A stretch of DNA of 64,000 nt from assembly GCF_025140835.1 (NCBI RefSeq), contig NZ_CP081154.1, positions 114,737 through 178,736 on the forward strand, read 5' to 3'. Position numbers and translations under genes: made by a program. Every line of letters starts with the position of its first letter. The stretch's first letter is position 1. Shown in pieces: positions 57,360 to 64,000 of the stretch. The stretch is from Aliiroseovarius sp. M344 (GTDB lineage: Bacteria > Pseudomonadota > Alphaproteobacteria > Rhodobacterales > Rhodobacteraceae). The notes beneath the pieces are model-generated. The model saw only the letters and a list, made by a program, of their open reading frames with translations. It ran no database searches and was not told where the DNA came from.

Positions 57360-57609
57360 CTTCATTGCGCAGAGGTCACCATCTGACCGCATCGTCTTTG
57401 GGGTCAAATGGGGAGCATCAATCATTCAGATTATGGGATACACCGCGACGGGCTTTGGGTGGGCGCCTTGGAACCTCTATTTATTCTTGATCGGCGTATT
57501 GGGTTGGTTTGCGGTCGGTGCGATGTGGAACGATAAAGCACTGATGTTGGTCCATCTTGTAGCGCTTGGCGCGATGATCGCAGGAATGGCGAGTGGGTCA
57601 CATTTGTAG
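57349..57609 (+). CDS. DUF6552-like small membrane protein
   Basis: The 86-residue protein has a short polar N-terminus and three hydrophobic segments (WGASIIQIMGYTATGFG, LYLFLIGVLGWFAVGAM, LVHLVALGAMIAGM). I recall similar Roseobacter proteins as DUF6552, function unknown, though I am not certain. The GTG start at 57349 lies inside the end of the SDR gene, so the two form a coupled pair controlled by the divergent LysR gene. Confidence 0.7.
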   Translation: MPSDFIAQRSPSDRIVFGVKWGASIIQIMGYTATGFGWAPWNLYLFLIGVLGWFAVGAMWNDKALMLVHLVALGAMIAGMASGSHL

Positions 57610-57860
57610 GCCAGCCATTCATACTTAGTGCAGCATCGGACAGCTCGGACACAATCCGGGCATTCGCTGCAGCCTGACGCCTCGCCCTCCCCAAGTCAGA
57701 AAACCCAAAAGCAACCCACCGCGAGCCAAACCGAGCCAGTCACTGACGCGTCCTGCGGTGGGTTGCCCTTTGGTCCGCTCCACCCCCAGGCGATCCGCCG
57801 TTGTCTGATGCCTCAGGTCAAAGGTAAAACGCCGTTAGACAAAGCACTCCAAAACCACCC

Positions 57861-57908
57861 AAAAAACAAAAACCACCGGATCAGGGCAGGAAGTCCCCGG
57901 TCCGGTGG
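57861..57908 (-). terminator. Rho-independent terminator on the minus strand
   Basis: On the minus strand CCACCGGA and TCCGGTGG (57908-57901 and 57880-57873) form a perfect 8-bp stem, with extra GC pairs possible in the loop, followed by TTTTTGTTTTTT. It lies 264 bp beyond the stop of the LuxR-hydrolase gene, with hairpins in between. Confidence 0.8.
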
Positions 57909-58100
57909 CATCTGTTAGGGTCTAAAACACGGGGGTCGCTGCCGATGTTCCCGACAGCAAATACCCCGTGCCATCACCACACGCCCACCCCCTTCTAAGA
58001 CCAGCGCGATGCCCACCTAAGTGGGCAATTGGTCCATGAACCCCTGCACAGCAGACGCTCGGGTTTTTCCCGGTAATTGAGAATACGTTTGGCAACTTTA
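57909..58100 (-). ncRNA. Candidate structured small RNA ending at the 57861-57908 terminator
   Basis: Between the LuxR-hydrolase stop and the terminator I see no convincing gene, but two more hairpins: GCCCAC-CTAA-GTGGGC (58011-58026, perfect) and a long stem CACGGGG/CCCCGTG (57928-57934 with 57964-57970) with inner CGCTG/CAGC pairing. With the terminator these look like a compact minus-strand RNA of roughly 150-250 nt, or a long structured 3' UTR. I could not find a clear promoter, so the 5' end is a guess. I see nothing in 57610-57860. Confidence 0.4.
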
Positions 58101-58171
58101 AATTCCTTGGTCTTAATACAACCATGATAGGAATTGTGACCGAAAGGATCATACCCCACATAGGGTAAAAG

Positions 58172-59953
58172 CTAGCGCGACAGGTGGTTTTCTGCCTCGT
58201 CCAGAACCTTTTTCCAGTGCCGAAAGAAGATTAACTGGCCGCTGTCGTCGTATACGCGATAGTCGATCCAGTCGTGGTCGGCCTGAAACTCCTCCAGCGT
58301 GCCGACGGGCACCTGCGGATCCTGCGTGCCGTTGAAGAACACCACCGGCAATTTCCCCTTCAGGGCATCGACCAGCGGGGTCCAATCGCTTTTCTGTTCC
58401 CCCAGAACCATCCGCGAGAACGCTTCGTGCGCGCTGTGATCATCGGTCAGCGCGGTTTCCGATCCGGTCACGATCGCCTCGAACACTTCGGGGTCTTCGA
58501 ACGTGTCCACGTCAGCTGGGCAATTGCCATAGACCGCGTGAATGAACCCCCGCTTGCCGATCTTGCGCGCCAGATAGAACCCGGCTTTCACCATGAAGGG
58601 CAGAAGGTGCGGCGTATATTTCGCGCCCGCCAAAATGAATCGGTGCCACTTTTCCATCCGCTCATATTGCTCGCGGCGGGTCATGGGCAGGATGCCCCCT
58701 GCCGCGATAATCGCCGTGATCCTGTCGGGTACGCGATTGGCCAGTTTCATGGCATAAAAGCTGTCAGACCCAAGGCTGACGATCGGGCAACGGGTGACAT
58801 TCTCGGCGTCCAGAACTTGTAGCGTATCCTGGGTGGCCAGCGCGTCGTAATCCTGCCCCTTGGTGACCATATCCGACAGCCCATAGCCTGCGCGCACCGG
58901 CACGATGACACGAATGCCGCGCCGCGCCGCGTCGGCTTCCGCCGAAGACGGCCAGCGCACCAGCCCGTAATCCAGTGGCAAAAACAAAAGGGGCGCTCCG
59001 TCCTCGGCCCCAAGCGTCAGATAATCCAGCCGCCGCCCATCCGGCGTGGTCAGCGTTTTGAACGGGCGCTCCTGCAACGTGGCATAGCCCCGGCTTAACA
59101 GCCGCGGGCCGGGGTCGGTCTTCAAGGTCAGGTTCGACATATCCATCAACGACAGCGCCAATCGGACCAGCTCGACCTGAGACCGGGTTTCAGTTTTGGA
59201 CAGGATTGATTTGATCTGCGCGCGCACCGTATCGACGGACCGACCGCGTTGTTCGGCAATATCCTTGACCGAGCAGCATTCAACCAGGCTTTGCACCACG
59301 TCCGCCTCGGCAGTGGTCAAATCGAAGGCGCGCTTCAAAATGTCGGAAAATCCCGCCGGGCAACTCACCTCGGACGAGGCGGCCAGCACAAATTGGTCAC
59401 CGGCGCCAACCTGCATCACCTGCAGGCGCACTACGATAAAATGACCCTTGGCGCGCGACCGCAACCGCAACACAGCGGCGTTTTCTGCCTGCCCTGTCAG
59501 CAATGAACGGGACGTGGTCAGAATACTGTCGATGTCTTCGGCATTCACCAGCATCGTTCCAAGCGGGGCCCCCAGCTTAAGGCCCAGCAACGCGCGGGCC
59601 GCCGGGTTTGCCGCCGCCACGATGTGATCGGCATCAAACAGGAAAGCCGCAACCATATCGAACGGCGCCAAGGCCGCGTCCAGTTCATCTTGCGTGCTGC
59701 TTTGATCCAACCGGTCAAGAAAGGCCCCTGCCCGGTCGAAATGGCTGGACATCGTCGCGTCATCCAACAGCCGCGGCGACGAGAAATCCGCCCCCTCGCG
59801 CAGCGGCGCAATGGCGGTTTCCCAGACGTCCAGCAACGTCTCATAGCGGGTCGGATCAAGCGCTACATCATACAGCCGCTCAATCGCCTCGTCTCGTGTT
59901 TTTCCCGTCAGACTGTCTTCCTGCGTCTGAGAGGACGTGGTTCGCCGATCCAT
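58172..59953 (-). CDS. LuxR-type HTH regulator fused to an alpha/beta hydrolase domain
   Basis: The 593-residue protein has a PAS-like N-terminal part (about 90-195; AAFLFDADHIVAAANPAARALLG). A LuxR-type HTH (about 205-265; LTTAEADVVQSLVECCSVKDIAEQRGR in two adjoining pieces) and an alpha/beta-hydrolase fold (about 290-590) follow. The nucleophile elbow reads LGSDSF, putting Asp where the Ser of GxSxG would be, so catalysis may be lost or changed. The late PVVFFNGTQDPQVPVG segment retains the usual Asp. Possibly the hydrolase fold senses a ligand for the HTH, as in strigolactone-type receptors; this is inference. No autoinducer synthase gene is nearby. Confidence 0.85.
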   Translation of the reverse strand: MDRRTTSSQTQEDSLTGKTRDEAIERLYDVALDPTRYETLLDVWETAIAPLREGADFSSPRLLDDATMSSHFDRAGAFLDRLDQSSTQDELDAALAPFDMVAAFLFDADHIVAAANPAARALLGLKLGAPLGTMLVNAEDIDSILTTSRSLLTGQAENAAVLRLRSRAKGHFIVVRLQVMQVGAGDQFVLAASSEVSCPAGFSDILKRAFDLTTAEADVVQSLVECCSVKDIAEQRGRSVDTVRAQIKSILSKTETRSQVELVRLALSLMDMSNLTLKTDPGPRLLSRGYATLQERPFKTLTTPDGRRLDYLTLGAEDGAPLLFLPLDYGLVRWPSSAEADAARRGIRVIVPVRAGYGLSDMVTKGQDYDALATQDTLQVLDAENVTRCPIVSLGSDSFYAMKLANRVPDRITAIIAAGGILPMTRREQYERMEKWHRFILAGAKYTPHLLPFMVKAGFYLARKIGKRGFIHAVYGNCPADVDTFEDPEVFEAIVTGSETALTDDHSAHEAFSRMVLGEQKSDWTPLVDALKGKLPVVFFNGTQDPQVPVGTLEEFQADHDWIDYRVYDDSGQLIFFRHWKKVLDEAENHLSR

Positions 59954-60372
59954 CGCGCTTGTCCCGGTTTAGGTCCTCGGTCGGTAATGCCGACCCAGCC
60001 ACGTTAACTGCAATGGCCAGCTTGACCAAGTGTCCGACCCGCCGGAAATGCCGAATTGACGCATAATTGATGAGGCTGTTTTGCAGAGCGCCCACTTGCT
60101 TTGACCTTTACGAAAAAGGCCTGTCGAATGGCTGCTTTGAGCCCATATTAACCGTTGCTGCGAATTGCACGAACGTCTGCATCCATTGCCAACTCAACAC
60201 GCGACGGTCAGCATTGCTGGCGTTGACCCAATTGTTCTGGCGCGATTGCCACATTGCTCGGTTTTCGACTTAATTTTTGCTGACTTCTGGCATATTCCCA
60301 TGTGAAGATGGTGCCGAGTTCTGCAATGTTCTCGCGGCAAGCACCGAAAAATTTGTTCCCAGGAGTAGCCCC
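59954..60372. other. Intergenic region between the LuxR-hydrolase and Hint genes
   Basis: These 419 bases lie between divergent genes and must hold both promoters. I see no gene or strong repeat. AGGAG at 60361-60365 is the ribosome-binding site of the Hint gene. An upstream extension of that reading frame from 60277 has no such site and is not used. Confidence 0.5.
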
Positions 60373-61392
60373 ATGCCCGGCTCGTTCTCGTATACCCTGC
60401 AAACCGTAAATGGTGACCCGTTTGTCGACGGTGGCAATATCAACATCACTACCGGCACGGTCAGCGGCGCGGTCTTCAATGAATTTGATATTGTTACACT
60501 CAGCGACGTGGCGGCAGGGGATACCATCACGATCGGCGGCCTTGTATACACTTACGATTATCTGGGCTCCCACGATGTTCGCGGTGATCCACTGCAACCT
60601 GCCGCCTATATACGGATCACCTCGGTTCCGACTGGCGGCACGCTTTCGATCGGCGATACATTCGCACTCGATCTCACCGGCCTTCCCGGCGATCCGGATT
60701 ACCCAAACCTGCAAAATGGGAATACCAAAGGTTCTGTCGCCGAACTCGACACAACGACCGAGGTGAAATTCCCCGGCGTCATCTGTTTTGCGGCCGGCAC
60801 GATGCTGCTAACCCCAAATGGGGAAGTTGCCATAGAAGACCTGCACAGGGGTGATCTGGTGGAAACCGCGGATGCCGGTGCTCAACCGGTTCTTTGGATT
60901 GGCAGAACCAAGATAGAATTTGACGCCAAAAACGAAGATCAAAAGCCGATTTTGATCGCCTCTCATTCCTTAGGAACGGACAAACCAATTCGGGATTTGG
61001 TCTTGTCACCTCAGCACAAGATTTTGCTGGATGGCACCGACGGCCAAGGCGTTCTCGCGCCCGCAAAGGGGCTGTCAAAACAACGGGGCGTGCGCAGAAT
61101 GCAAGGCCGCACAAAGGTTGAGTATTTCCACGTCCTGCTGCCAGCACACAGCATCATCTTCGCGGATGGTCTTGCCACCGAAAGTTTTTATCCCGGTGAG
61201 ACAGCATTGAAAATGCTCTCGGCACAACAGCGCGCAGCCGTCGAAGCAGCCGTGCCTTTCCTTAAAAAGGATTTTGGTTCATACGGCCCGCAAGCCCGCG
61301 CTTCTCTAACCCGCAGCCAAGCAGAGGAATTGCCAAGAGGGCAGCACGGATTGGGCTTTGGTGAGATCCCAGTAGTACGTAAATCAGCATAA
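60373..61392 (+). CDS. Hint-domain protein (autoprocessing-like)
   Basis: The 339-residue protein has an N-terminal beta-rich part (1-130, starting MPGSFSYTLQTVNG). A Hint (hedgehog/intein) domain begins at ICFAAGTMLLTPNGEVAIEDL, with the Cys followed by the typical TPNG-xxxIEDLxxGD pattern, and contains SPQHKILLDG, with the conserved His. Roseobacters carry many such Hint proteins; some are tails of secreted RTX-like proteins. The Cys is preceded by Val-Ile and no full C-extein follows, so cleavage at the Cys would release the N-terminal part. The C-terminus is Gly/Arg-rich. Function is unknown. Confidence 0.82.
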   Translation: MPGSFSYTLQTVNGDPFVDGGNINITTGTVSGAVFNEFDIVTLSDVAAGDTITIGGLVYTYDYLGSHDVRGDPLQPAAYIRITSVPTGGTLSIGDTFALDLTGLPGDPDYPNLQNGNTKGSVAELDTTTEVKFPGVICFAAGTMLLTPNGEVAIEDLHRGDLVETADAGAQPVLWIGRTKIEFDAKNEDQKPILIASHSLGTDKPIRDLVLSPQHKILLDGTDGQGVLAPAKGLSKQRGVRRMQGRTKVEYFHVLLPAHSIIFADGLATESFYPGETALKMLSAQQRAAVEAAVPFLKKDFGSYGPQARASLTRSQAEELPRGQHGLGFGEIPVVRKSA

Positions 61393-61619
61393 GGTTTTCC
61401 CCGACTGAGGCGGCGTAGGCCGTTTCGGATGAGAACTAAGCCAATGCACTTGCGATTGTTGAGCCAGAAAAGCGACCGCATTTTGCTATTCGACAGGAAA
61501 GCAGACCTTCGAGTTATAGCGTTCAGCGGCGGCTTTGTTCCGCAATCCAGACCTTCATCACGACACCTCGATTCGGAACGCTTGGCCATCCAACCTCGCC
61601 TTCCCACCCGCCAAAACCG

Positions 61620-62516
61620 CTAAGCACCGCCTGCCCCCAACAGCACCGCGCTTTGACCCGCCAAGAACTCTCCCAGCCGTTTGCGCACCGCCCGCATCTG
61701 TTGCGTTTCGACTGTGTCGACATGGTGCGCCACCCAAAGCGGCACGGTCAGGTGCGGCATCGCGCCCTGCAATCTGACCAATCGCGGGTCGTGGTCGCCA
61801 ATTATGCACGGCAGCACCGAGATGCCACCGCCAAGCGCGGCCATCTCGCGCAATGTCAGGAAGCTGTCGCAGGCTGTCGAAAGTTGATCACGGCCGATAT
61901 TGTCGCCCATCCATTTCGCTGCAATAGACCGCGACAAGGGGCCCGCCAGCACGAACCATGTCGTCTCGGCCTCGTGGGTGCCATAGGCCGCAAAACCAAG
62001 CTCGGTGACCGCCGTGCCGACAAGATCATCTGACAAAGCGACGGATGGGCGCACGACGATATGGGCTTGCTCTCGGATCAGGTCCAGATGGGCGTTGCTG
62101 CTTAGAAGCGTTACCCGCAGATTGCGGTCCCCCGCCGAAAGGCCCATGGCAAATTGAGACAGGACCGTCGCACAAAGTGAATCAGTCGATGTGATCCTGA
62201 CCGTGCCTGAAAGCTCCTGACGACCGCCGCTTGCAAGGCGGCTGACCTCGCGGATTGCAGCCTCGGCATTTTGCGCGGCGCGAATCACATGCACGCGGTC
62301 GGGCAACAGCCGATACCCCTGCGCTGTGCGTTCAAAAACCGCCGCGCCGTGGCGCTCTTCAAAGGCCGCGACATGGCGCAACACGGTCGCATGGTTTACC
62401 CCCAACCGCTTTGCCGCCTGCAACACCGATCCGGTCTCGGCCACGGTCAGAACATAGCGCAGATCATCCCAATTTTCGTTGTGCAATTTTTCATAGCCTC
62501 TTTCGCTTATTTGCAT
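61620..62516 (-). CDS. LysR-family transcriptional regulator
   Basis: The 298-residue protein has an N-terminal HTH (NWDDLRYVLTVAETGSVLQ, then AAKRLGVNHATVLRHVAAFE) and a LysR substrate-binding domain (LSGTVRITSTDSLCATVL onward). The start at 62516 gives the normal LysR size; the open frame continues 408 bp upstream, across the divergent cytochrome gene, and is rejected. It lies back-to-back with the cytochrome c' gene (71 bp between starts) and may control it. In the 61393-61619 gap I see no gene. Confidence 0.88.
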   Translation of the reverse strand: MQISERGYEKLHNENWDDLRYVLTVAETGSVLQAAKRLGVNHATVLRHVAAFEERHGAAVFERTAQGYRLLPDRVHVIRAAQNAEAAIREVSRLASGGRQELSGTVRITSTDSLCATVLSQFAMGLSAGDRNLRVTLLSSNAHLDLIREQAHIVVRPSVALSDDLVGTAVTELGFAAYGTHEAETTWFVLAGPLSRSIAAKWMGDNIGRDQLSTACDSFLTLREMAALGGGISVLPCIIGDHDPRLVRLQGAMPHLTVPLWVAHHVDTVETQQMRAVRKRLGEFLAGQSAVLLGAGGA

Positions 62517-62587
62517 ACTGTTACCATATTTTTGAACAGTTACCCTAAAGGCAATAAAATTCGCAACACGCAGCACGGAGGATTGAG

Positions 62588-63064
62588 ATGCGGAACTATA
62601 TGATGGCAGGCCTCGCCGTTGGGGCTTTATCAGTTGCAACACTGGCCTTTGCAGATGGCCATAACGAGAAACAACTCGCGTCCGCCGCCAAGGCACGACA
62701 AGCGCATATGCAGCTTTATGCCTTCCATCTTGGCACCCTTGGCGCCATGGCGAAGGAAGAAGCACCCTATGACGCCGAGGCGGCTCAAACCGCAGCGGAT
62801 GGCTTGGTGGCCATTGCCGGTCTGCCTCAGGGGGGGTATTGGCTGCCCGGCAGCGACAATGAAAGCATCGAAAAAACCCGCGCGCTTCCCGCGATCTGGG
62901 CCGATGGCAGTGAAGTCGGCACAAAGGGCAAAGAGTTCTATGAAGCGGTTCTGGCGATGCAGTCAGCGGCTGGCACCGATCTGGATGCCCTCAAGGCTGC
63001 AATGGGTCCGCTGGGCGAATCCTGTGGCGCATGCCACAAGGATTACCGTCAGTCGGACAACTAA
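62588..63064 (+). CDS. Cytochrome c' (NO-binding, periplasmic)
   Basis: The 158-residue protein has a signal peptide (ending LAFADG), a four-helix-bundle body, and the haem motif CGACHKDYR near the C-terminus (C146, C149, H150), the hallmark of cytochromes c'. These bind NO at a five-coordinate haem and protect denitrifiers from it. The body is slightly atypical for c' (YDAEAAQTAADGLVAIAGLP), yet the C-terminal CxxCHxxYR is diagnostic. GGAGG lies 9 bp before the ATG. The dihaem cytochrome gene follows after 12 bp. Confidence 0.88.
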   Translation: MRNYMMAGLAVGALSVATLAFADGHNEKQLASAAKARQAHMQLYAFHLGTLGAMAKEEAPYDAEAAQTAADGLVAIAGLPQGGYWLPGSDNESIEKTRALPAIWADGSEVGTKGKEFYEAVLAMQSAAGTDLDALKAAMGPLGESCGACHKDYRQSDN

Positions 63065-63076
63065 CCACGTGAGCCA

Positions 63077-63973
63077 ATGCAGACGCGATCTATGAAGCGC
63101 TTGGCCTTCAGACTGTTACTGTTAGGGGCTGCGCTGTGTGCGTTGGGCTTGTTTGCCACGCGCCCACAGCAGCTTCCCGCGGATGCATTGGCTGACCTCA
63201 CCCCAGATGCCACCAACGGTGCGCTGGTTTTTGCAGCCATGGGCTGCGCGAGTTGCCATATGGCGCCGAAGTCAGAGGATCAAGCGCTGCTGAGCGGCGG
63301 CAAATCCTTCGTAACTGATTTTGGCACGTTCTATGCGCCAAACATTTCGATGGACACCACCCACGGTATTGGCGGATGGACTGATCTGGAGATCGCAAAT
63401 GCGGTCCTGAAAGGCACGTCGCCCGGAGGCCAGCATTACTTCCCGGTTTTCCCCTATGGATCATACGGTCGGGCGGATGTGGCGGATGTGGCCGACATGA
63501 TCGCGCATCTGCGCACCCTGCCCGCCGATCAAACACCCAGCCTGCCGCATGACGTGGGCTTTCCGTTCAACATCCGCGCCAGCATGGGCGGATGGAAGTT
63601 GCTTTTCAACCGCCCCGACTGGGTGGTGACAGCCGCTCTTACACCCGAGCAGACGCGCGGCCGCGAATTGGTCGAGGCGTTGGGGCATTGCGGCGAATGC
63701 CACACCCCCCGCAACCTGTTGGGCGGAATGAAATGGGACGCGTGGCTGGCCGGTGCACCTATTCCCGGCAGCAATGGCCGGACGCCGGATATTCGGGCCA
63801 AAAGCCTGCAATGGTCGGCCAATGACATCGTCGCCTACCTGAAAACCGGCCTGACACCGGAATACGATTCCGCCGGCGGTGAGATGGTCGAGGTGATTGC
63901 CAACACCAAGCAACTGCCAGACAGCGACCTTGAGGCGATCGCCGCCTATTTGCTGTGGACGCCGCCCGGCTGA
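63077..63973 (+). CDS. Membrane-anchored dihaem cytochrome c
   Basis: The 298-residue protein has an N-terminal TM or uncleaved signal (FRLLLLGAALCALGLFA). Two cytochrome c domains follow: the first with CASCH at 57-61, the second with CGECH near residue 208 in HCGECHTPRNLLGG. This tandem form is like the cytochrome subunits of membrane alcohol/aldehyde/sugar dehydrogenases. No dehydrogenase subunit is seen; the partner visible here is cytochrome c', so it may accept electrons from it or donate to it. ATG 63077 or 63092 may be the start. Beyond 63973 only 27 bases remain. Confidence 0.87.
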   Translation: MQTRSMKRLAFRLLLLGAALCALGLFATRPQQLPADALADLTPDATNGALVFAAMGCASCHMAPKSEDQALLSGGKSFVTDFGTFYAPNISMDTTHGIGGWTDLEIANAVLKGTSPGGQHYFPVFPYGSYGRADVADVADMIAHLRTLPADQTPSLPHDVGFPFNIRASMGGWKLLFNRPDWVVTAALTPEQTRGRELVEALGHCGECHTPRNLLGGMKWDAWLAGAPIPGSNGRTPDIRAKSLQWSANDIVAYLKTGLTPEYDSAGGEMVEVIANTKQLPDSDLEAIAAYLLWTPPG

Positions 63974-64000
63974 CGGTCTGGGTCAGTCGTGCCCAAAACT

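Noticed and set aside
57628..57918. 96-residue plus-strand frame after the DUF6552-like gene.
   Set aside because: Low-complexity, Lys/Pro/Gln-rich translation running into the terminator hairpin; no start site or motif.
57922..58161. A 79-residue minus-strand frame ending in SGTSAATPVF, which looks like the active-site signature of subtilisin-type proteases.
   Set aside because: The stop follows at once, no Asp or His protease motifs are present, and the same bases form RNA hairpins. Chance or a very small relic is more likely than a gene.

Overview
The window looks like chromosome or megaplasmid DNA of a denitrifying marine alphaproteobacterium of the Roseobacter group (Rhodobacteraceae). 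The evidence is high-GC coding-dense DNA, the alphaproteobacterial gene order of the nos, nir and nor operons, a cd1-type nitrite reductase with a fused nirDL gene, a glycine-type 5-aminolevulinate synthase, and a VPLPA-CTERM/exosortase D locus. I saw no tRNA, rRNA, insertion sequence or CRISPR array.

Layout. (1) 1-4.1 kb: the 3' end of a TamA-like outer-membrane protein and tamB. (2) 4.1-13.1 kb, minus strand: a DUF2946 protein followed by nosRZDFYLX, the complete nitrous oxide reductase operon. (3) 13.8-27.5 kb, plus strand: two very large genes for a hybrid NRPS/PKS. The first is formyltransferase / degenerate condensation / adenylation domain with an inserted luciferase-like monooxygenase / PCP. 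The second is KS-AT-KR-DH-ACP-C-A-PCP-TE. (4) 27.6-33.8 kb: an alpha/beta hydrolase, a frameshifted VPLPA-CTERM protein, a PrsT-type TPR lipoprotein and an exosortase fused to EpsI. (5) 34.0-46.0 kb, plus strand: nirS, a multihaem NirT-like fusion protein, a cupredoxin, then the haem d1 genes nirE-C-F-DL-G-H-J-N and a CbiX-type chelatase. (6) 46.0-55.5 kb, minus strand: DUF2478, hemA, nnrS, two small membrane proteins and norCBQDEF. (7) 55.7-64 kb: a LysR/SDR/DUF6552 group, a candidate structured RNA, a LuxR-type regulator fused to an alpha/beta hydrolase, a Hint-domain protein, a second LysR regulator, cytochrome c' and a dihaem cytochrome c.

How it works together. The nir, nor and nos products take nitrite through NO and N2O to N2. 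NirE through NirN, probably with CbiX, make haem d1 for NirS, and HemA raises tetrapyrrole supply. NnrS, and probably cytochrome c', deal with NO. Five of these transcription units (nos, nirS, hemA, nnrS, norC) carry an FNR/NnrR-like box with its centre 62-68 bp before the first start codon, so they probably form one NO- or oxygen-controlled regulon. The regulator itself, and any nitrate reductase, are not in the window.

The most novel part is the NRPS/PKS pair lodged between the nos and nir operons. Its first adenylation domain reads as glycine-specific and carries a flavin monooxygenase between motifs A4 and A5, the position described for the glycine-oxidising domains of MtaG and MelG. Here the domain sits in a formyltransferase-led starter module instead of a terminal module.
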